This document shows, in pieces, positions 12,921 to 23,379 of a stretch of DNA of 64,000 bases (position 1 is its first letter; each line of letters opens with the position of its first letter). Under the pieces are notes generated by a model. It did no database searches and was not told the DNA's origin. It worked only from the letters and a program-made list of their open reading frames with translations. Location of the stretch: NCBI GenBank assembly GCA_019059635.1, contig JAGVRJ010000001.1:1798001-1862000 (forward strand), in the 5' to 3' direction. The translations under genes were made by a program, and so were the position numbers. The DNA comes from Proales similis. Its lineage: Eukaryota > Rotifera > Eurotatoria > Ploima > Proalidae.

Positions 12921-14109
12921 TTAGTTGTAACCTTTCCAAGCAAATGAAGAAACCACATTATTCTTCCCGTAGGCTGAATCCTTCATTGTTCTGTTACTAT
13001 CTGGAACAGCTCTTTTTGGCGGTTTGGATAGCCGTTCGACCTTATTACAGAAAGATTAGGAAATAATGAATCCAATATCTTCCTCAACTTACACTCTTCA
13101 ATATTTTTTCCCAGTCGCATGCTGGTTTATTTCGAGGTTCTTGCTTCCTAACAGGTTTCATCAACTTATCTAGATATAAAACTAGAGTCTGTTGAAAGAT
13201 TCTTTTGCTTATTATATTTTGCCTTACTTCCTTTGGTGTACAAGCGGGTGCTACTCTCAATCAGCTCTTCTCGATTCAGATTTAATTTATCATGTAAAGT
13301 TCTTGGTGGCTGAGCAGATCGACTTCTTTTGGGCAATTTGCTTAGACGAATAGAACTTTTTTCCAGTTCATCAGGATTCAACCGTCTGATTGTAATACGT
13401 CTCTCCCATTCTTTCGTTGATTTCAACGTATTCTGACGATTTCTCAATACTGGAGGAGCACTAGAGCGACTTTTCCTCGGTCGAGTTTCATTTCGAGGTT
13501 CAATATACTTGAAAATAAGGCCGCTTTTTACATTATGATTGCTTTTATTAGATTTAGAAACTGTTCGCCGACTTTCTCCGTTGTTTTCAGCTTGCTCGAT
13601 TCTCTTAGGATACAGAATGTTCTCATCGTTTGATCTTCTATTACAAGATTTTATGTCGTATAATTGTAAATGGTTGATTGAGTTAATCGTCTTTTGGGCG
13701 GTCGATGGTCGCTGAATTGGCGAAATTAAAACACAGTCTTTACGAGGGGGTTCATAGGAAAGATTTTTTTCTCCTCTCTCGTAATCTTTGTCTTGTAATT
13801 CCAAAGTTTCTTGTTTTATGTGTTTTGAGTTAACACTCAGACTATCTTTTTCCTTTTCAAAACTTGCAATCGATATTCTAGGAAAAGTGAGAAATAGTAT
13901 TCGTGTTTCACGGTCAATCGAACTTACCTACGCTCATTAAAGACCATACTTGAGTCTTTAGTTGAGTACTTTTGCGTGTTTAGCGAGTCATTCAAGTCGA
14001 AAACTAACTTTGACAAAAAACTCGGTTCTTCATTTTTGGTCGACAAGGGAATTTTATCGATCGATTTTGAGCTGTTTGAGCTTGATTTCGACCCTCTCCT
14101 TGGCTGCAT
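12921..14109 (-). CDS. unrecognised basic, Ser/Arg-rich protein, four exons
   Basis: I do not recognise the family. The start at 14109 gives MQPRRGSKSSSNSS. Exon 1 ends at about 13929 before GTAAGT. Exon 2 (about 13881-13228) carries RSSAPPVLRN and RSRSAQPPRTLHDKL, two similar Ser-Ala-x-Pro-Pro patches. The frame seems to stop at 13166, but a GTAAGG donor at 13227 and a TATATCTAG acceptor at 13170 remove that stop and keep frame. This leads to exon 3 (NKLMKPVRKQEPRNKPACDWEKIL) and, past a GTAAGT intron, a last exon ending DSAYGKNNVVSSFAWKGYN. The tyrosine- and asparagine-rich end resembles small conserved tail motifs of axonemal proteins, but this is only an impression. Basic and probably disordered overall. 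Confidence 0.6.
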
Positions 14110-14594
14110 TTCCCGCTTAAGGACTTGTTATTTTATGCGGCAACTTGAAACTATGACAATCTACACATTGAAACCTTCGAGCTGAAATATGTTTTCCTAA
14201 GCAATCTTAGCAACTTTATTGGGCTTAACTCGACTCATGGAAAGCAGTACTTGATAGATTGCTTTTAATTATGTAAATTTTTTAGAATGTTTATTTAAGC
14301 TAGAAATGAAGCAGGGCTGTACTGGAGCAATCGAGTCGGTTGAAAAATAGCTTAAGGCAATCAGTAACTTGGGTGAGTATTCTGTTTAACAAATCCAAAA
14401 TAAAAACCTTAATTAAGCCAAAATTATCTCAACGTGGATTTTCTAAAGAGAAGTTTTTCAAAAGAATTGATGGGTTCTGAGAGCATTGTGAAAGGCTAAG
14501 GTATGCTGAATTAAACTCTTTATTGAAGACCTCTAGATTTACGAGAACTAGTTATCGAAAAATTTAGCCTCTCATATAAGCTCTTTTATTTTTA
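14110..14594. other. intergenic region, no gene seen
   Basis: About 480 bp between two minus-strand genes. It should hold the 3' end of the gene starting at 15395 and the promoter or leader of the gene starting at 14109. Nothing else is recognisable. Confidence 0.5.
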
Positions 14595-15395
14595 TTAAGC
14601 CTGGTGATGATTTTTTTCAAATAATTCAGTTTTTGTAAATTGTCTTACTCTTTCCTCTAAATGCTGAGCAATTTTTGATTCTGGTCGGGCGCTTCTTCTT
14701 CTCTCAGCTTGCGCAGATTTTAACAGTTCTTCGCGTTTTTTTTGAATATATATCTTGGAAAGTCTCAAGCTTTCCAAATTCTTGTTATCTTTTGAATCAA
14801 AAACAGGCGCTCGACCGGCTTGCTTAAATACTTCAAACTGTCTCCATCTCTTCAAAAATACCGGATCTTGATGCATTAGTTGTCTAACTTTAACCGGGTT
14901 GTTTTCATATGACGGATCTATAGGGACTAGTAGATCGGTGATATACTGCTTGTCTGTTTTTCTTTTCTGTAGCTCTGAGGCTACTGATTTTTCAAATCTA
15001 TTATCTCGTAAAAGACGTTCGAGGTATCTTAGGCTCCTTTCTTGGTTCAAATATTCAATGTTTCGAGTTTGATTTTTAATTTCTTGATCATAGGATAAAT
15101 CGTTTTCGCTATCAGATGTTTCTAAATCAAGTAAAGAACCAAGTTGATTTGAAGGTGGCGCTTTTCTTTCAATAATTTCAATCTCGGACGTTCTTCCAGT
15201 CGTGAGAGAAAGATTTCTCAAATCACTCTCAATATCTACCACGTTTTTGCTGCGAAGATATGCGCTTTGAGATAGCTCCTTTTCAAATCTCTTTAATTTT
15301 AGCTCGAAATGTATAAATTCCAAGCGATTTCGAATTGCCGCCTTAATGTCGTTGGAGGTCGGAAACGAACTCTTCACACGCTTTTGCGCTTGCAT
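14595..15395 (-). CDS. unrecognised charged, helical protein (266 aa)
   Basis: A single-exon frame that I do not recognise. It is rich in Glu, Lys, Arg and Leu with no signal peptide or membrane segment. Predicted coiled-coil or long-helix stretches lie at about residues 20-50, 115-150 and 215-260. A middle segment (LLVPIDPSYENNPVKVRQLMHQDPVFLKRW) looks like a folded conserved block. It is transcribed in the same direction as the next gene at 12921-14109, about 490 bp away. Its length, charged composition and lack of frame breaks make it a likely real gene of unknown function. Confidence 0.6.
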   Translation of the reverse strand: MQAQKRVKSSFPTSNDIKAAIRNRLEFIHFELKLKRFEKELSQSAYLRSKNVVDIESDLRNLSLTTGRTSEIEIIERKAPPSNQLGSLLDLETSDSENDLSYDQEIKNQTRNIEYLNQERSLRYLERLLRDNRFEKSVASELQKRKTDKQYITDLLVPIDPSYENNPVKVRQLMHQDPVFLKRWRQFEVFKQAGRAPVFDSKDNKNLESLRLSKIYIQKKREELLKSAQAERRRSARPESKIAQHLEERVRQFTKTELFEKNHHQA

Positions 15396-15845
15396 TTGTT
15401 TTAGAAAGGAAAGAGAAAATTTAGAAAGACTAAACTAGACTTTTATTTTATAGAAATATTAGGATTGGGAAAAAAGTTTCCCTCAACGCAAGTGAAACCT
15501 GATGGTTAACTTTTACGGCGCCATGATTCTTCAATGTCTGGAAGTTTGCAATATGAAATTAAAAGCATAGTTTGCCGGGTTAGGCTTAATGTTTACTCTT
15601 GCTTTATGGAATTGGCAAACAAGCATCGCGCAAGTCAGAGAAGGGTTATAATCAAGAAAAAGACGACCAACGTGAAATTTTTGGCGTTTGTGACGACTTT
15701 GAAAACCGCTTGAAACACTTTATATGCATGTCGAAATTCATAAGACTATTTTTATGTCTAAGCCACTAGGTTTGCTTGTTGCATGAAATAGTCTAAATAA
15801 TAAAAGCATGGTCTAGGGTTTGAAAAGCAGTTTGATTGATAGAGT
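15396..15845. other. divergent intergenic region
   Basis: About 450 bp between the leftward gene at 15395 and the rightward NAA38 gene. It probably contains promoters for both, including that of the whole NAA38-SWI5 cluster. No RNA gene or repeat is evident. Confidence 0.5.
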
Positions 15846-16209
15846 ATGGATGATTCAGGACAAGGAATAGGGTCTGCTAAGCGATCAATGCTGTATGATT
15901 ATTTGAACCAAAGTATGAAGGTGGAAATAACTGATGGCCGAGTTTTGATTGGCATTTTTGTTTGCACTGATCGAGATGCTAACATCATTCTCGGCTCTTG
16001 CCTAGAGTTTGAGTCTTCCGAAAACACAAGTAATTGAATTTGATTTTTACACTTTTTGAATTTATTATTCGCAATTTATAAAAATAAACTTGAAAATTTA
16101 AAACAATTTATATCGTTAATTAGATGATCAGCCTCGTTCGATCGGGCTCTGCATGGTCCCAGGGCATCATATTAAGGCACTTTATGTTGATCAACCATCA
16201 TTTGCCTGA
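15846..16209 (+). CDS. NAA38: LSm-domain NatC auxiliary subunit
   Basis: A small LSm protein, the NAA38/LSMD1 subunit of the NatC N-terminal acetyltransferase. Exon 1 (15846-16029) encodes LNQSMKVEITDGRVLIGIFVCTD and DRDANIILGSCLEF, the Sm1 fold with its Asp-Gly-Arg turn. A 94-bp intron follows. Exon 2 (16124-16209) gives RSIGLCMVPGHHIKALYVDQ, the Sm2 motif in the form typical of NAA38 (GLxMVPGxHI). The total of about 90 residues suits the family. It is first of four same-strand genes with short gaps. In animals NatC modifies Met-Leu/Ile/Phe N-termini co-translationally; that role is from the family, not from this sequence. Confidence 0.88.
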
Positions 16210-16313
16210 GCCATCAATATTTTCAATGATGAGCAATAAATTAATATAACATATTCAATATAACAGCAGCTGAAACTTATAAATGAAGTATTTACTTTTA
16301 CTAACCTTACTAG

Positions 16314-16739
16314 ATGAATAACCAATTTTTTGAGCCATCATTCACTTCTTTTCACGAATGGACAATAATGTCGGATTCTGACCAAGGTCAACTCCCAATC
16401 CAGTATTCAAAAATTCGAGTTCATTCGATAAAATTTGGTACGGATTGCCTTTATTTATGGATCGGCGATGACACTTGCCAGTTAAGTAACTTTTCTTGTG
16501 CCGTTAAAACACCTTACAACGAAGATCCTATTGGTATTGAGTTACTTAAGCTAAATGCTGATCAGAGTGACAACCTGTCGATCTCTCTCGCTCGAAAGCT
16601 CAGTAAACGGTTGCAAAAGAAAGTTTTTGTGAGCTCCAGTTTGTTTCAAAATCAAGATTCTACTGAAAACGCTGAAAACTTTTTATATGTTGAACGAAGT
16701 ATATTTCAAAAGATAAAAAAGAATCCAGAAATATTTTAG
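16314..16739 (+). CDS. PSMG4: proteasome assembly chaperone 4
   Basis: A 141-residue protein resembling PSMG4/PAC4, which pairs with PAC3 to guide assembly of the 20S proteasome alpha ring. The marks are a central FGTDCLYLWIGD, a small beta-sandwich layout, and a C-terminal LARKLSKRLQKKVFVSSSLFQNQ with ERSIFQKIKKNPEIF, which line up with the family's LARRLARKTxKQVFVSYNL and final EKF. The ATG at 16314 immediately follows cttactag, a good splice acceptor with no visible donor upstream. The preceding gene ends only about 104 bp away, so it may be a downstream cistron. Confidence 0.8.
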   Translation: MNNQFFEPSFTSFHEWTIMSDSDQGQLPIQYSKIRVHSIKFGTDCLYLWIGDDTCQLSNFSCAVKTPYNEDPIGIELLKLNADQSDNLSISLARKLSKRLQKKVFVSSSLFQNQDSTENAENFLYVERSIFQKIKKNPEIF

Positions 16740-16870
16740 GTTCAGCGTAGAATAAAGCTGTGCTAAAATTCTACTTGGCTTATTGGTTTCTGTCTTTAGT
16801 ATCGATCCGAATAAGAACGGTCTTGGTCTTTAACTTGTCAAATCCAAAAACTCATTTGTCTTTTTTAGAT

Positions 16871-17911
16871 ATGAAACGTACTAAAAGATGGACAAGTAAT
16901 GAAATAGAACACAAAAGAGGTCCATGTCGTCCGAATCTCCATAGTACCGAATACTTTTTACTGAGTGGATATCGACCATCAAGAGGCGATTTCGAAACGC
17001 TTTATAATGAGAATTTCGAGCGAAATCTTATTGCCGACTTAGAGTATGAGACGCCTGATTCTCCGAGCTCAGCAGAGGAAACGCTTTTGACACATTTATC
17101 GGAAGAGGATGAAATAGAACTAGACACAAATGAGAATAGATTGATTGAGTCTGAGCTTCTCTCTTCTATTCTTCGCTCTTACAATGACCTGATTCGAAAA
17201 AGATATGAACTCGCGGATTTTGTGAGAGATTTCGGTCTGCTTAATTTATTAAGCTCTCAATGCAGACTAAAATCAGCTCAGAAAACTCCAACGGACAAAA
17301 TAGAGCTAACCGAGGGTTCAAAGATTCCACTTAAATTTACATGCTTGTTTCAACATTTCAACGAATTTATTCAATTTGAGGAGCTAGCCAAATATCGAGA
17401 CCGGCTTATAAATAGAATCAAAGAGCTCAATGATTACAAAAGAAATGGAATCAAACGATTAATTCATGCTCCAATTTACAAAAATCTAAAAGCCAAACGG
17501 ATAAATCGAGTGCCTGGTATGCATTTAGCTGGCTTGGTAACATCAATCAATTTCAAGGAAGCTTTATGCAAAGACAACTACCTGGACTGGTTCAAAAAAT
17601 TTGTAGCAATGGAGCGCAATATTCCAATTTCTTTAATATCGACAAATCCACGTTGCTTAAAAGATCCACTAAAAGTTGAAAACTTTCCAGAATGTGATAA
17701 GCTCAACGAGAGTGAAAAAGAATTCTGCCGTGTTACCCGAATTCAACCAATTGTATTTCTTCGAGTTAAAGCAATACTTTTAGCTGAAAATGAGAAGAGT
17801 GGGCATTGTAGCTACGCTCGGGCTCGAAAAATTGCTGGAATAGACGTAAACAAGACTAGACTTATCCATAGTCACCTTTTGAAATCCCAGCTAATAAAGT
17901 CTTCACCGTAA
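16871..17911 (+). CDS. TADA2A: ADA2-type transcriptional adaptor lacking ZZ and SANT
   Basis: A subunit of histone acetyltransferase complexes (SAGA/ATAC). The protein begins MKRTKRWTSNEIEH and quickly reaches the ADA2 middle region (LLSGYRPSRGDFETLYNENFE). Then come the helical segment (RSYNDLIRKRYELADFVRDFGLLNL) and the C-terminal SWIRM domain (EKEFCRVTRIQPIVFLRVK ... GIDVNKTRLIHSHLLKS), all colinear with TADA2A. The usual N-terminal ZZ zinc finger and SANT domain, needed in known ADA2 proteins to engage GCN5, are absent. The reading frame runs upstream only through a GTG start, while a strong ttttttag acceptor sits two bases before ATG 16871, so I chose that ATG. About 346 residues, against roughly 440 in human. 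Confidence 0.85.
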   Translation: MKRTKRWTSNEIEHKRGPCRPNLHSTEYFLLSGYRPSRGDFETLYNENFERNLIADLEYETPDSPSSAEETLLTHLSEEDEIELDTNENRLIESELLSSILRSYNDLIRKRYELADFVRDFGLLNLLSSQCRLKSAQKTPTDKIELTEGSKIPLKFTCLFQHFNEFIQFEELAKYRDRLINRIKELNDYKRNGIKRLIHAPIYKNLKAKRINRVPGMHLAGLVTSINFKEALCKDNYLDWFKKFVAMERNIPISLISTNPRCLKDPLKVENFPECDKLNESEKEFCRVTRIQPIVFLRVKAILLAENEKSGHCSYARARKIAGIDVNKTRLIHSHLLKSQLIKSSP

Positions 17912-18005
17912 ATTTTCATTTTCTAGAAACATCCCACCACTTATCGGGTGTACCTCAAACACTAATATGAATCGACTTTATGACATCAAACTCCAGTTTT
18001 AAGAA

Positions 18006-18290
18006 ATGAGTGAGGTTATCAAGAATTTGAAAACTACCGTCGGTTCTGTGAACGAACTTAAGTTTAGAAGGGAGCAGTTGAAAAAGAAGCTGGCTGAAGT
18101 CGAGCGAGATATTGTTTCATTAGAAAGCGAGGATTTTAAGGAAGAAAAGCTCAATGAAATTGTCAAAAAACTTCATGATTATAACGAAATGAAAGATTTC
18201 TGTTCAGGGCTGCTAGAGAAGTTGGCCAATATCATGCATCTATCGCTCAAAGAAGTTCACGAAATGTATGAGATTGAACCAACCGATTGA
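18006..18290 (+). CDS. SWI5: SWI5-like recombination mediator
   Basis: A 94-residue protein with the SWI5 layout: an N-terminal coiled coil (RREQLKKKLAEVERDIVSLES) followed by the family's conserved end, EIVKKLHDYNEMKDFCSGLLEKLA (compare the family HxLHEYNExKDxxQxLLGxLA). SWI5 with SFR1/MEI5 stimulates RAD51-driven strand exchange in homologous recombination. It closes the four-gene same-strand cluster, about 95 bp after TADA2A. An AG (ctccag) lies nine bases before ATG. Confidence 0.85.
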   Translation: MSEVIKNLKTTVGSVNELKFRREQLKKKLAEVERDIVSLESEDFKEEKLNEIVKKLHDYNEMKDFCSGLLEKLANIMHLSLKEVHEMYEIEPTD

Positions 18291-20641
18291 CGAGAGCCCT
18301 GAATCTATAATTCAATAACTAAGCATTTTTATTTGGTAGCCTGATTCATTTTTGAATATCAATCTAAACATGAATGCAAGAAAAGGTTATCCTAGCTATT
18401 AAAGGTCGAGCCATTTACATTCTTGGGGGCGGTGAAGCATGCTGGTTTTGGAGTTGAGTTCAACCAGCAATTAAGGCATCTTGTCATGATAAGCGCACGC
18501 GGTCGCTTAAATTAGGCCCGCGTGTCAATCATTTGGGCTGAACGCGTCCATGTCAAACCCAATCGACTTATCAGGACGCGCATCTTATCTTTTAGGGCCA
18601 GGCTCGTGGAAAGCATCTTGATATGTCTGAAGGTTTGTCTGAATAGCATGAGGGGGCTGCTAAACCTCGAATTTTGTGTTTTCAGTCTTGCTCCTCCCCA
18701 ACCCTTAGCAAAAGGAAATTTTGAATATTCATAGCCGAAGGAGATAAAGCCGATTGACCCGCTAGTTGCCTTCGTTCTACAATAATTCTAATCGGCCCAT
18801 ATGATGGTTGTTGTGTGAATGAGAATATAGCCCGGATTTCATTATGATTACCCGGCAAGATATGAGTGAAAAGATGACAGTCTTAGGGTGTTAATGGACA
18901 CGAGCGCACACACTGTTTTAATTAGGAGCGGAAGGCAAAAGCTGATATTTGCAGTTTACTTAAGTGACCTACTCTCGCCGCCTTATCATCACCTACACTC
19001 ATAATGAAACACAAAAGGAGCGATCCGTTCTAGTTGGCTCCACTCTAGCAACTCGAGCAAAGCCCTCAGTCTAATGGTGATCTAATTAATCCACTCTTTG
19101 TTCACTGTGCCGAAATCCATGCGGTGATGACAAATCGAGAGGCAGCGAAAAGTCGATTCCTTCAAATAATTAGGCGTAATCCTGGTAGTTGGGCTCCAGA
19201 TCAGTCTTATTCATCTGTATATATTCGTTAAGAACACGCGCCTCAGACTAATTATAAGCGTAGGTTTCGTTTTAGAAGCCTTGCGATAAAAGCCTCGATT
19301 GTAGTCGGCAGGAGACCACGATTTTACCAAAATGCGTCTAATATTCCTGATACCGACGAGCAGCCTCTACTTGATATTCTTACCTGGCCTGTAATCAAAG
19401 CGAACTATGATTATTAGCCTTATCACGATGGCGTGTGTCCACTCGGTAAATACTTGCATACTTGAGTCAAGTGGGGGGGGGGGGGGGGGTAAAAGGCCTA
19501 GCCGAGAGATCTGGGCCTGCTTCGAATGTGTTGCCTCTCAAATTACATTATTAGCTGTACACTTTGTTTACAGAGCGACCATTACGCCTATTAAAGCCGG
19601 TTCCAAGACTGCAATTAGCATGACCACTCAAGTCGTGCTGCTTTTCCGTTCACTAAACTTGTTGGCCTTTTTAAACGTAAAAGGTTAATTGAGTTTCTGG
19701 TTACAGGCTTTTTCCTTAACGCCATTGATGCTGGCAGCTATTTTCCTTAGGACTGGAGTGGCTGCTATTCTTTCACAGCTAGATTAGTTTAGTATGTTGA
19801 TGAGCAGTCATTTCATTCAGTAAGTTCGGAATCTTCGTAGACCTGGGCAATCATATAGACGCATGGTAGGCGCCCAACTTGAATGACGCCGACTCAAAAG
19901 AGATGACTGCGGTATTATTCTATGATCATAGCTCGCTGTTTGAGCCAAGGTCAGGTTGTAAATAAATAAATAAGTTCTCGCTAAATGAAGTGTTAGAGTT
20001 CAGAGAGCGATGCACGCGGAAACGAGCGCTTTCGAATGGGTCAGACCAATGCTGGGACGAGTATGGCGTGCGATGATTTATTTGACGAGTCCGTTGGCTC
20101 TGATAGCTTTGTTTGTCCGTCAAAACACCGCAAACACGTCAATCACAATGCAGCTAGATAAACATAGCAATTTTCAGTGCATTGTGAAGCTCAGTGGTTA
20201 ATTTGGCCGGATTCGTCCACGCAGCGGATTATTTATTTTTCATTAATACTGCTGCGATCTCCAACAATTGATCTATAGCTTGTTGCATGAATTCTTTCGT
20301 TAAATGTAGCCTTCTAAACATTTGGCTCACAAAATATTTGTCAAAGTGAGGCTCATGTATTGACCAAAAACTATGGGCGTGTGTGTTATTACTCTTCGAA
20401 AAAGTCTATTGAATCGCCGCCTGATCAGGGACGGCTCTCCAAAAGGATCGAGAATTATTATGTTGCTAGAAGATCAAATCATGACCATTTTCCGTTTATT
20501 TTCCATTCAATTGTCATTCACAACTCCTGCTCGATTATTCTTTTTATGTTGACCATCTAAACCTTCTAGCAACAAATTATATTTTGAAAATTATTCATAG
20601 AAAAGCTGAAGATCGCTGGAGATGCGATTGACTTAACCGCT
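18291..20641. other. large gene-free region upstream of the ephrin gene
   Basis: More than 2.3 kb without a believable gene. By eye it is richer in G and C than its surroundings, with many AATTA/TAATTA-like cores. A run of 17 G occupies 19473-19489. Short frames at 18522-18734, 19407-19688 and 20010-20201 have no domain or composition typical of proteins. Because the next gene downstream encodes a developmental ligand, a cis-regulatory block is a fair guess. Confidence 0.5.
19473..19489 (+). repeat. G17 homopolymer tract
   Basis: Seventeen consecutive G on the + strand. It is unusual in an AT-rich genome and could form quadruplex structures, or be a slippage or assembly-sensitive site. Confidence 0.9.
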
Positions 20642-21709
20642 ATGGATGATTTATTTAGTCGCTTCCTCGTTGTGGAACTAATTATTTTGAGTTTACATCC
20701 ATTCTTAAGCTTGGCGATCGAACCAATCATTTGGAGTAATGTTAATCCCATGTAAGTTATGAAGGCAATAAAATTTTAATTTTGAGGTAAAATACTTGTT
20801 TCAGATTTAGCCGGGCCCGCAGCTCTATTGATCATGTTGTAGAAGTTCGAATAGGAGATTTTCTCAACATTAATTGTCCAAATAGAATCTTAAAAGACTC
20901 TGCAAGCCCGGAGTACTACAACATCTTCCAAGTTAGCAAGACAGAGTACGAGCAATGTATCATACAAGATGGGGCCAATAGACGCCCAGTGCTGCGCTGT
21001 GATAATCCGGAAAAACAAATTAAATTCACTCTGTATATATCTTATTTCTCTCCTATACCTGATGCCATAGAATTTAAACCAGGGAACGATTATTTCTTTA
21101 TATGTAAGAGAGATGAGAAATAATTAAAATCATTTATCATAAATGGATCTCGTTTTATACATTTTATCATTAGCTACATCGAGCGGATCATGGATTGGAC
21201 TCAATAAAACGGACGGAGGCTCATGTATATCAAATAATATGCGATTGATAGTCAGAGTTTTAGGTGAGTGTAACCTAAAAACCTTTTTTCCATAACAAAA
21301 TTAAACTGATTGTTTATAAGATAGCAAAAATTCTATTGGTGCCCGAAAAAAAATGGAAATCCATAAAAATGGCAAATTAGAAAGTCCCAAAAATTTAAGT
21401 GATGAATCCAGTTCAACAATTAAAACTTTGACAAGCATGACAACCCTGCTTAAACGTGATCCTCAGCAGAAATATTATCAAATTCTAACTTCACTCGATA
21501 ATCTACAATCTTCTCTAAAAGACAAGACAAAAACAGTAAAAGACAAAATCTTAGTCTTGCAACCCCAACCCATTTCAGAAATGAGAACTACGTCAAAATT
21601 CTTGAGAGCTGATGCTAGTTCTATAAGAAGTCGTTCTACCAAGTCTTATCCTGCTTATGAGTATTTAATACTTATTTTTCTCTTTCTTAACTTGCGTGTG
21701 TTTATTTAG
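20642..21709 (+). CDS. ephrin, probably GPI-anchored
   Basis: A ligand for Eph receptor tyrosine kinases used in contact-dependent guidance. Four exons join in frame: 20642-20751, 20805-21103, 21174-21263 and 21321-21709. After a signal peptide (LVVELIILSLHPFLSLA) the receptor-binding domain carries NCPNRILK, EYYNIFQVSKTEYEQC, LRCDNPEKQIKFTLYIS, FSPIPDAIEFKPGNDYFFI, then SGSWIGLNKTDGGSC, all positions typical of ephrins, including the conserved Cys residues. A Ser/Lys-rich linker of about 115 residues follows. The protein ends in a hydrophobic tail (YLILIFLFLNLRVFI) with no cytoplasmic domain, as in GPI-anchored ephrins. Introns are 50-70 bp. Confidence 0.9.
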
Positions 21710-21816
21710 TAAATATACTCAAAACGTATACCCAAATATTTAAAGATTAAATGCAATAAATAAATGACATTAAACTTTAACTGAAAGCACCGGAGATTCT
21801 AACAGAGCAAAGTATT

Positions 21817-22743
21817 TTAATTGCCCATGTATATCCCTGAACATTCTGACAGCGATTCATTGCTACTCACTTCCTCGTCTAATTCGTAGCTTAAGGTAAA
21901 ATTAATCAAACTTGAGTCGTCCGAATCATCCTCTGTATCATGATTTTGGTCATTCTCTTTAATAGAGTGATGATTGGTTCCCTTCGATTGTGGCTTTCTT
22001 CGAGAATCTTTTAGTTCATGAAGCTTGCTTTGGTCGAAAAGATTAACTTTTATACGGAACTGATCAATGAGCTGGTCAATATAACTTTCAAGACGATTTA
22101 GATCTATATAGGAGTCATTTACTCGCCAAAAGCTTCTATCTTTTTCCACATTTTTAGAACTCGAAGTATTGAGTACGTTTTTTCTCTGAATTTTAGAGAC
22201 ATCTTGATAAGATTCTTGACACGGTTTGCTGATTGGTTGATAAGAATATTTGGAAATCCTTGGCAAAAACTTCTTGTTGTTAGCGTTTGTTGATTTAGGC
22301 AAAAAATTAATACCAACAGTTTTCTTGGCTAATCTAAATGGCTCTTTAACTTCAAGTTTAGCCGATAAATAGCAATTAGGTTGCGTAATAGGAAAAGTTG
22401 ATTTGGATGTATTTGCCTTAATCCGTTCTTTATAGCTGCGACATGGTTTGATAATCGGAATTTTTTCCATAGTGATGGTGTCTTCTTGAATAGAATTTTC
22501 AAGTTGTGTCTTTATAGAAGATTTAACTTTGTAATCAAATGTCTTCACAAAGTGGCTACATAGCTCGTCCGAGTTTACAGGCTGAACCATGTTTTTTATT
22601 CTTGCCTTAAGAAACACTCTTTCAGGATTATTGTTACTTGTTAAGGTTTTATTTTTAATGCACAGTAATAAATGGTTATTATGATTTTCAATCCTGATAC
22701 GATATATATTGGCATCAGTAGATGGCCTGTTTCTTGAAGTCAT
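21817..22743 (-). CDS. unrecognised basic protein with acidic tail (about 308 aa)
   Basis: A single-exon frame I do not recognise. The first ATG in frame is at 22743; the longer frame would need a TTG start. The protein is rich in Lys, Asn and Ser with no signal peptide or membrane span. It has a short helical patch near residues 215-235 (YIDLNRLESYIDQLIDQFRI) and an acidic, Ser-rich C-terminus (DTEDDSDDSSLINFT, SSNESLSECSG). It converges on the ephrin gene, with about 100 bp between the two stop codons. Probably a disordered intracellular protein; function unknown. Confidence 0.55.
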   Translation of the reverse strand: MTSRNRPSTDANIYRIRIENHNNHLLLCIKNKTLTSNNNPERVFLKARIKNMVQPVNSDELCSHFVKTFDYKVKSSIKTQLENSIQEDTITMEKIPIIKPCRSYKERIKANTSKSTFPITQPNCYLSAKLEVKEPFRLAKKTVGINFLPKSTNANNKKFLPRISKYSYQPISKPCQESYQDVSKIQRKNVLNTSSSKNVEKDRSFWRVNDSYIDLNRLESYIDQLIDQFRIKVNLFDQSKLHELKDSRRKPQSKGTNHHSIKENDQNHDTEDDSDDSSLINFTLSYELDEEVSSNESLSECSGIYMGN

Positions 22744-22755
22744 CTTTTCAGTCAA

Positions 22756-23379
22756 GCTTTTTCATCCTTATCTAGATAAACTTCGAAACCGAAAGTTAAA
22801 TATGCCTATTGATTGTTTTTTTTTGAAAGTGCTCCCACAAAAAAATCTATAATAATCAGAAATCTTTGGACTAAAGAAATATTTTCGTCTAAGCAGTGCT
22901 ACTAACCAACAATTATTTTTCCGTAATAATTTAAGCAAAATAAATGGCTGGCTAGTTCTCCAACGAAAGTTTCGTTTCCAGTCCAGCTCTGAGGATTTGC
23001 CCTAATTAATACTTGCCGTTGCAAGGCAACCAAAATCTTGAAACCCAGTAACCACATAGATACTTACCATTTAATTACTGCCCAAATAAACTAAAACTTA
23101 TCGCAGAATTCAAGCCAATATCGGGTTTATTTATTTCTGGTTAAAAATTAAACACAAATATTTGGTACATGTAAACTCCATTAGTTAGATTTTGTTGAAA
23201 TTCTACCAGAGCTTACAACTATTTCCTTAAGGATCCAAATCATTCTCTTTAGGCAGTTGCCTGAAATTATTAAAGGATTGTAGAAAACCTCTTGGAATAA
23301 AAGATATCCTAGATTGCTCGGGATGGGCAGCATTCAATGAAGAATCTTTTTCACTCTAATGAAAAATTTATTTTTTTAT
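22756..23379. other. intergenic region between two minus-strand genes
   Basis: About 620 bp, AT-rich. It should contain the promoter of the unknown gene starting at 22743 and the 3' end of the neuropeptide gene. No additional gene is visible. Confidence 0.5.
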
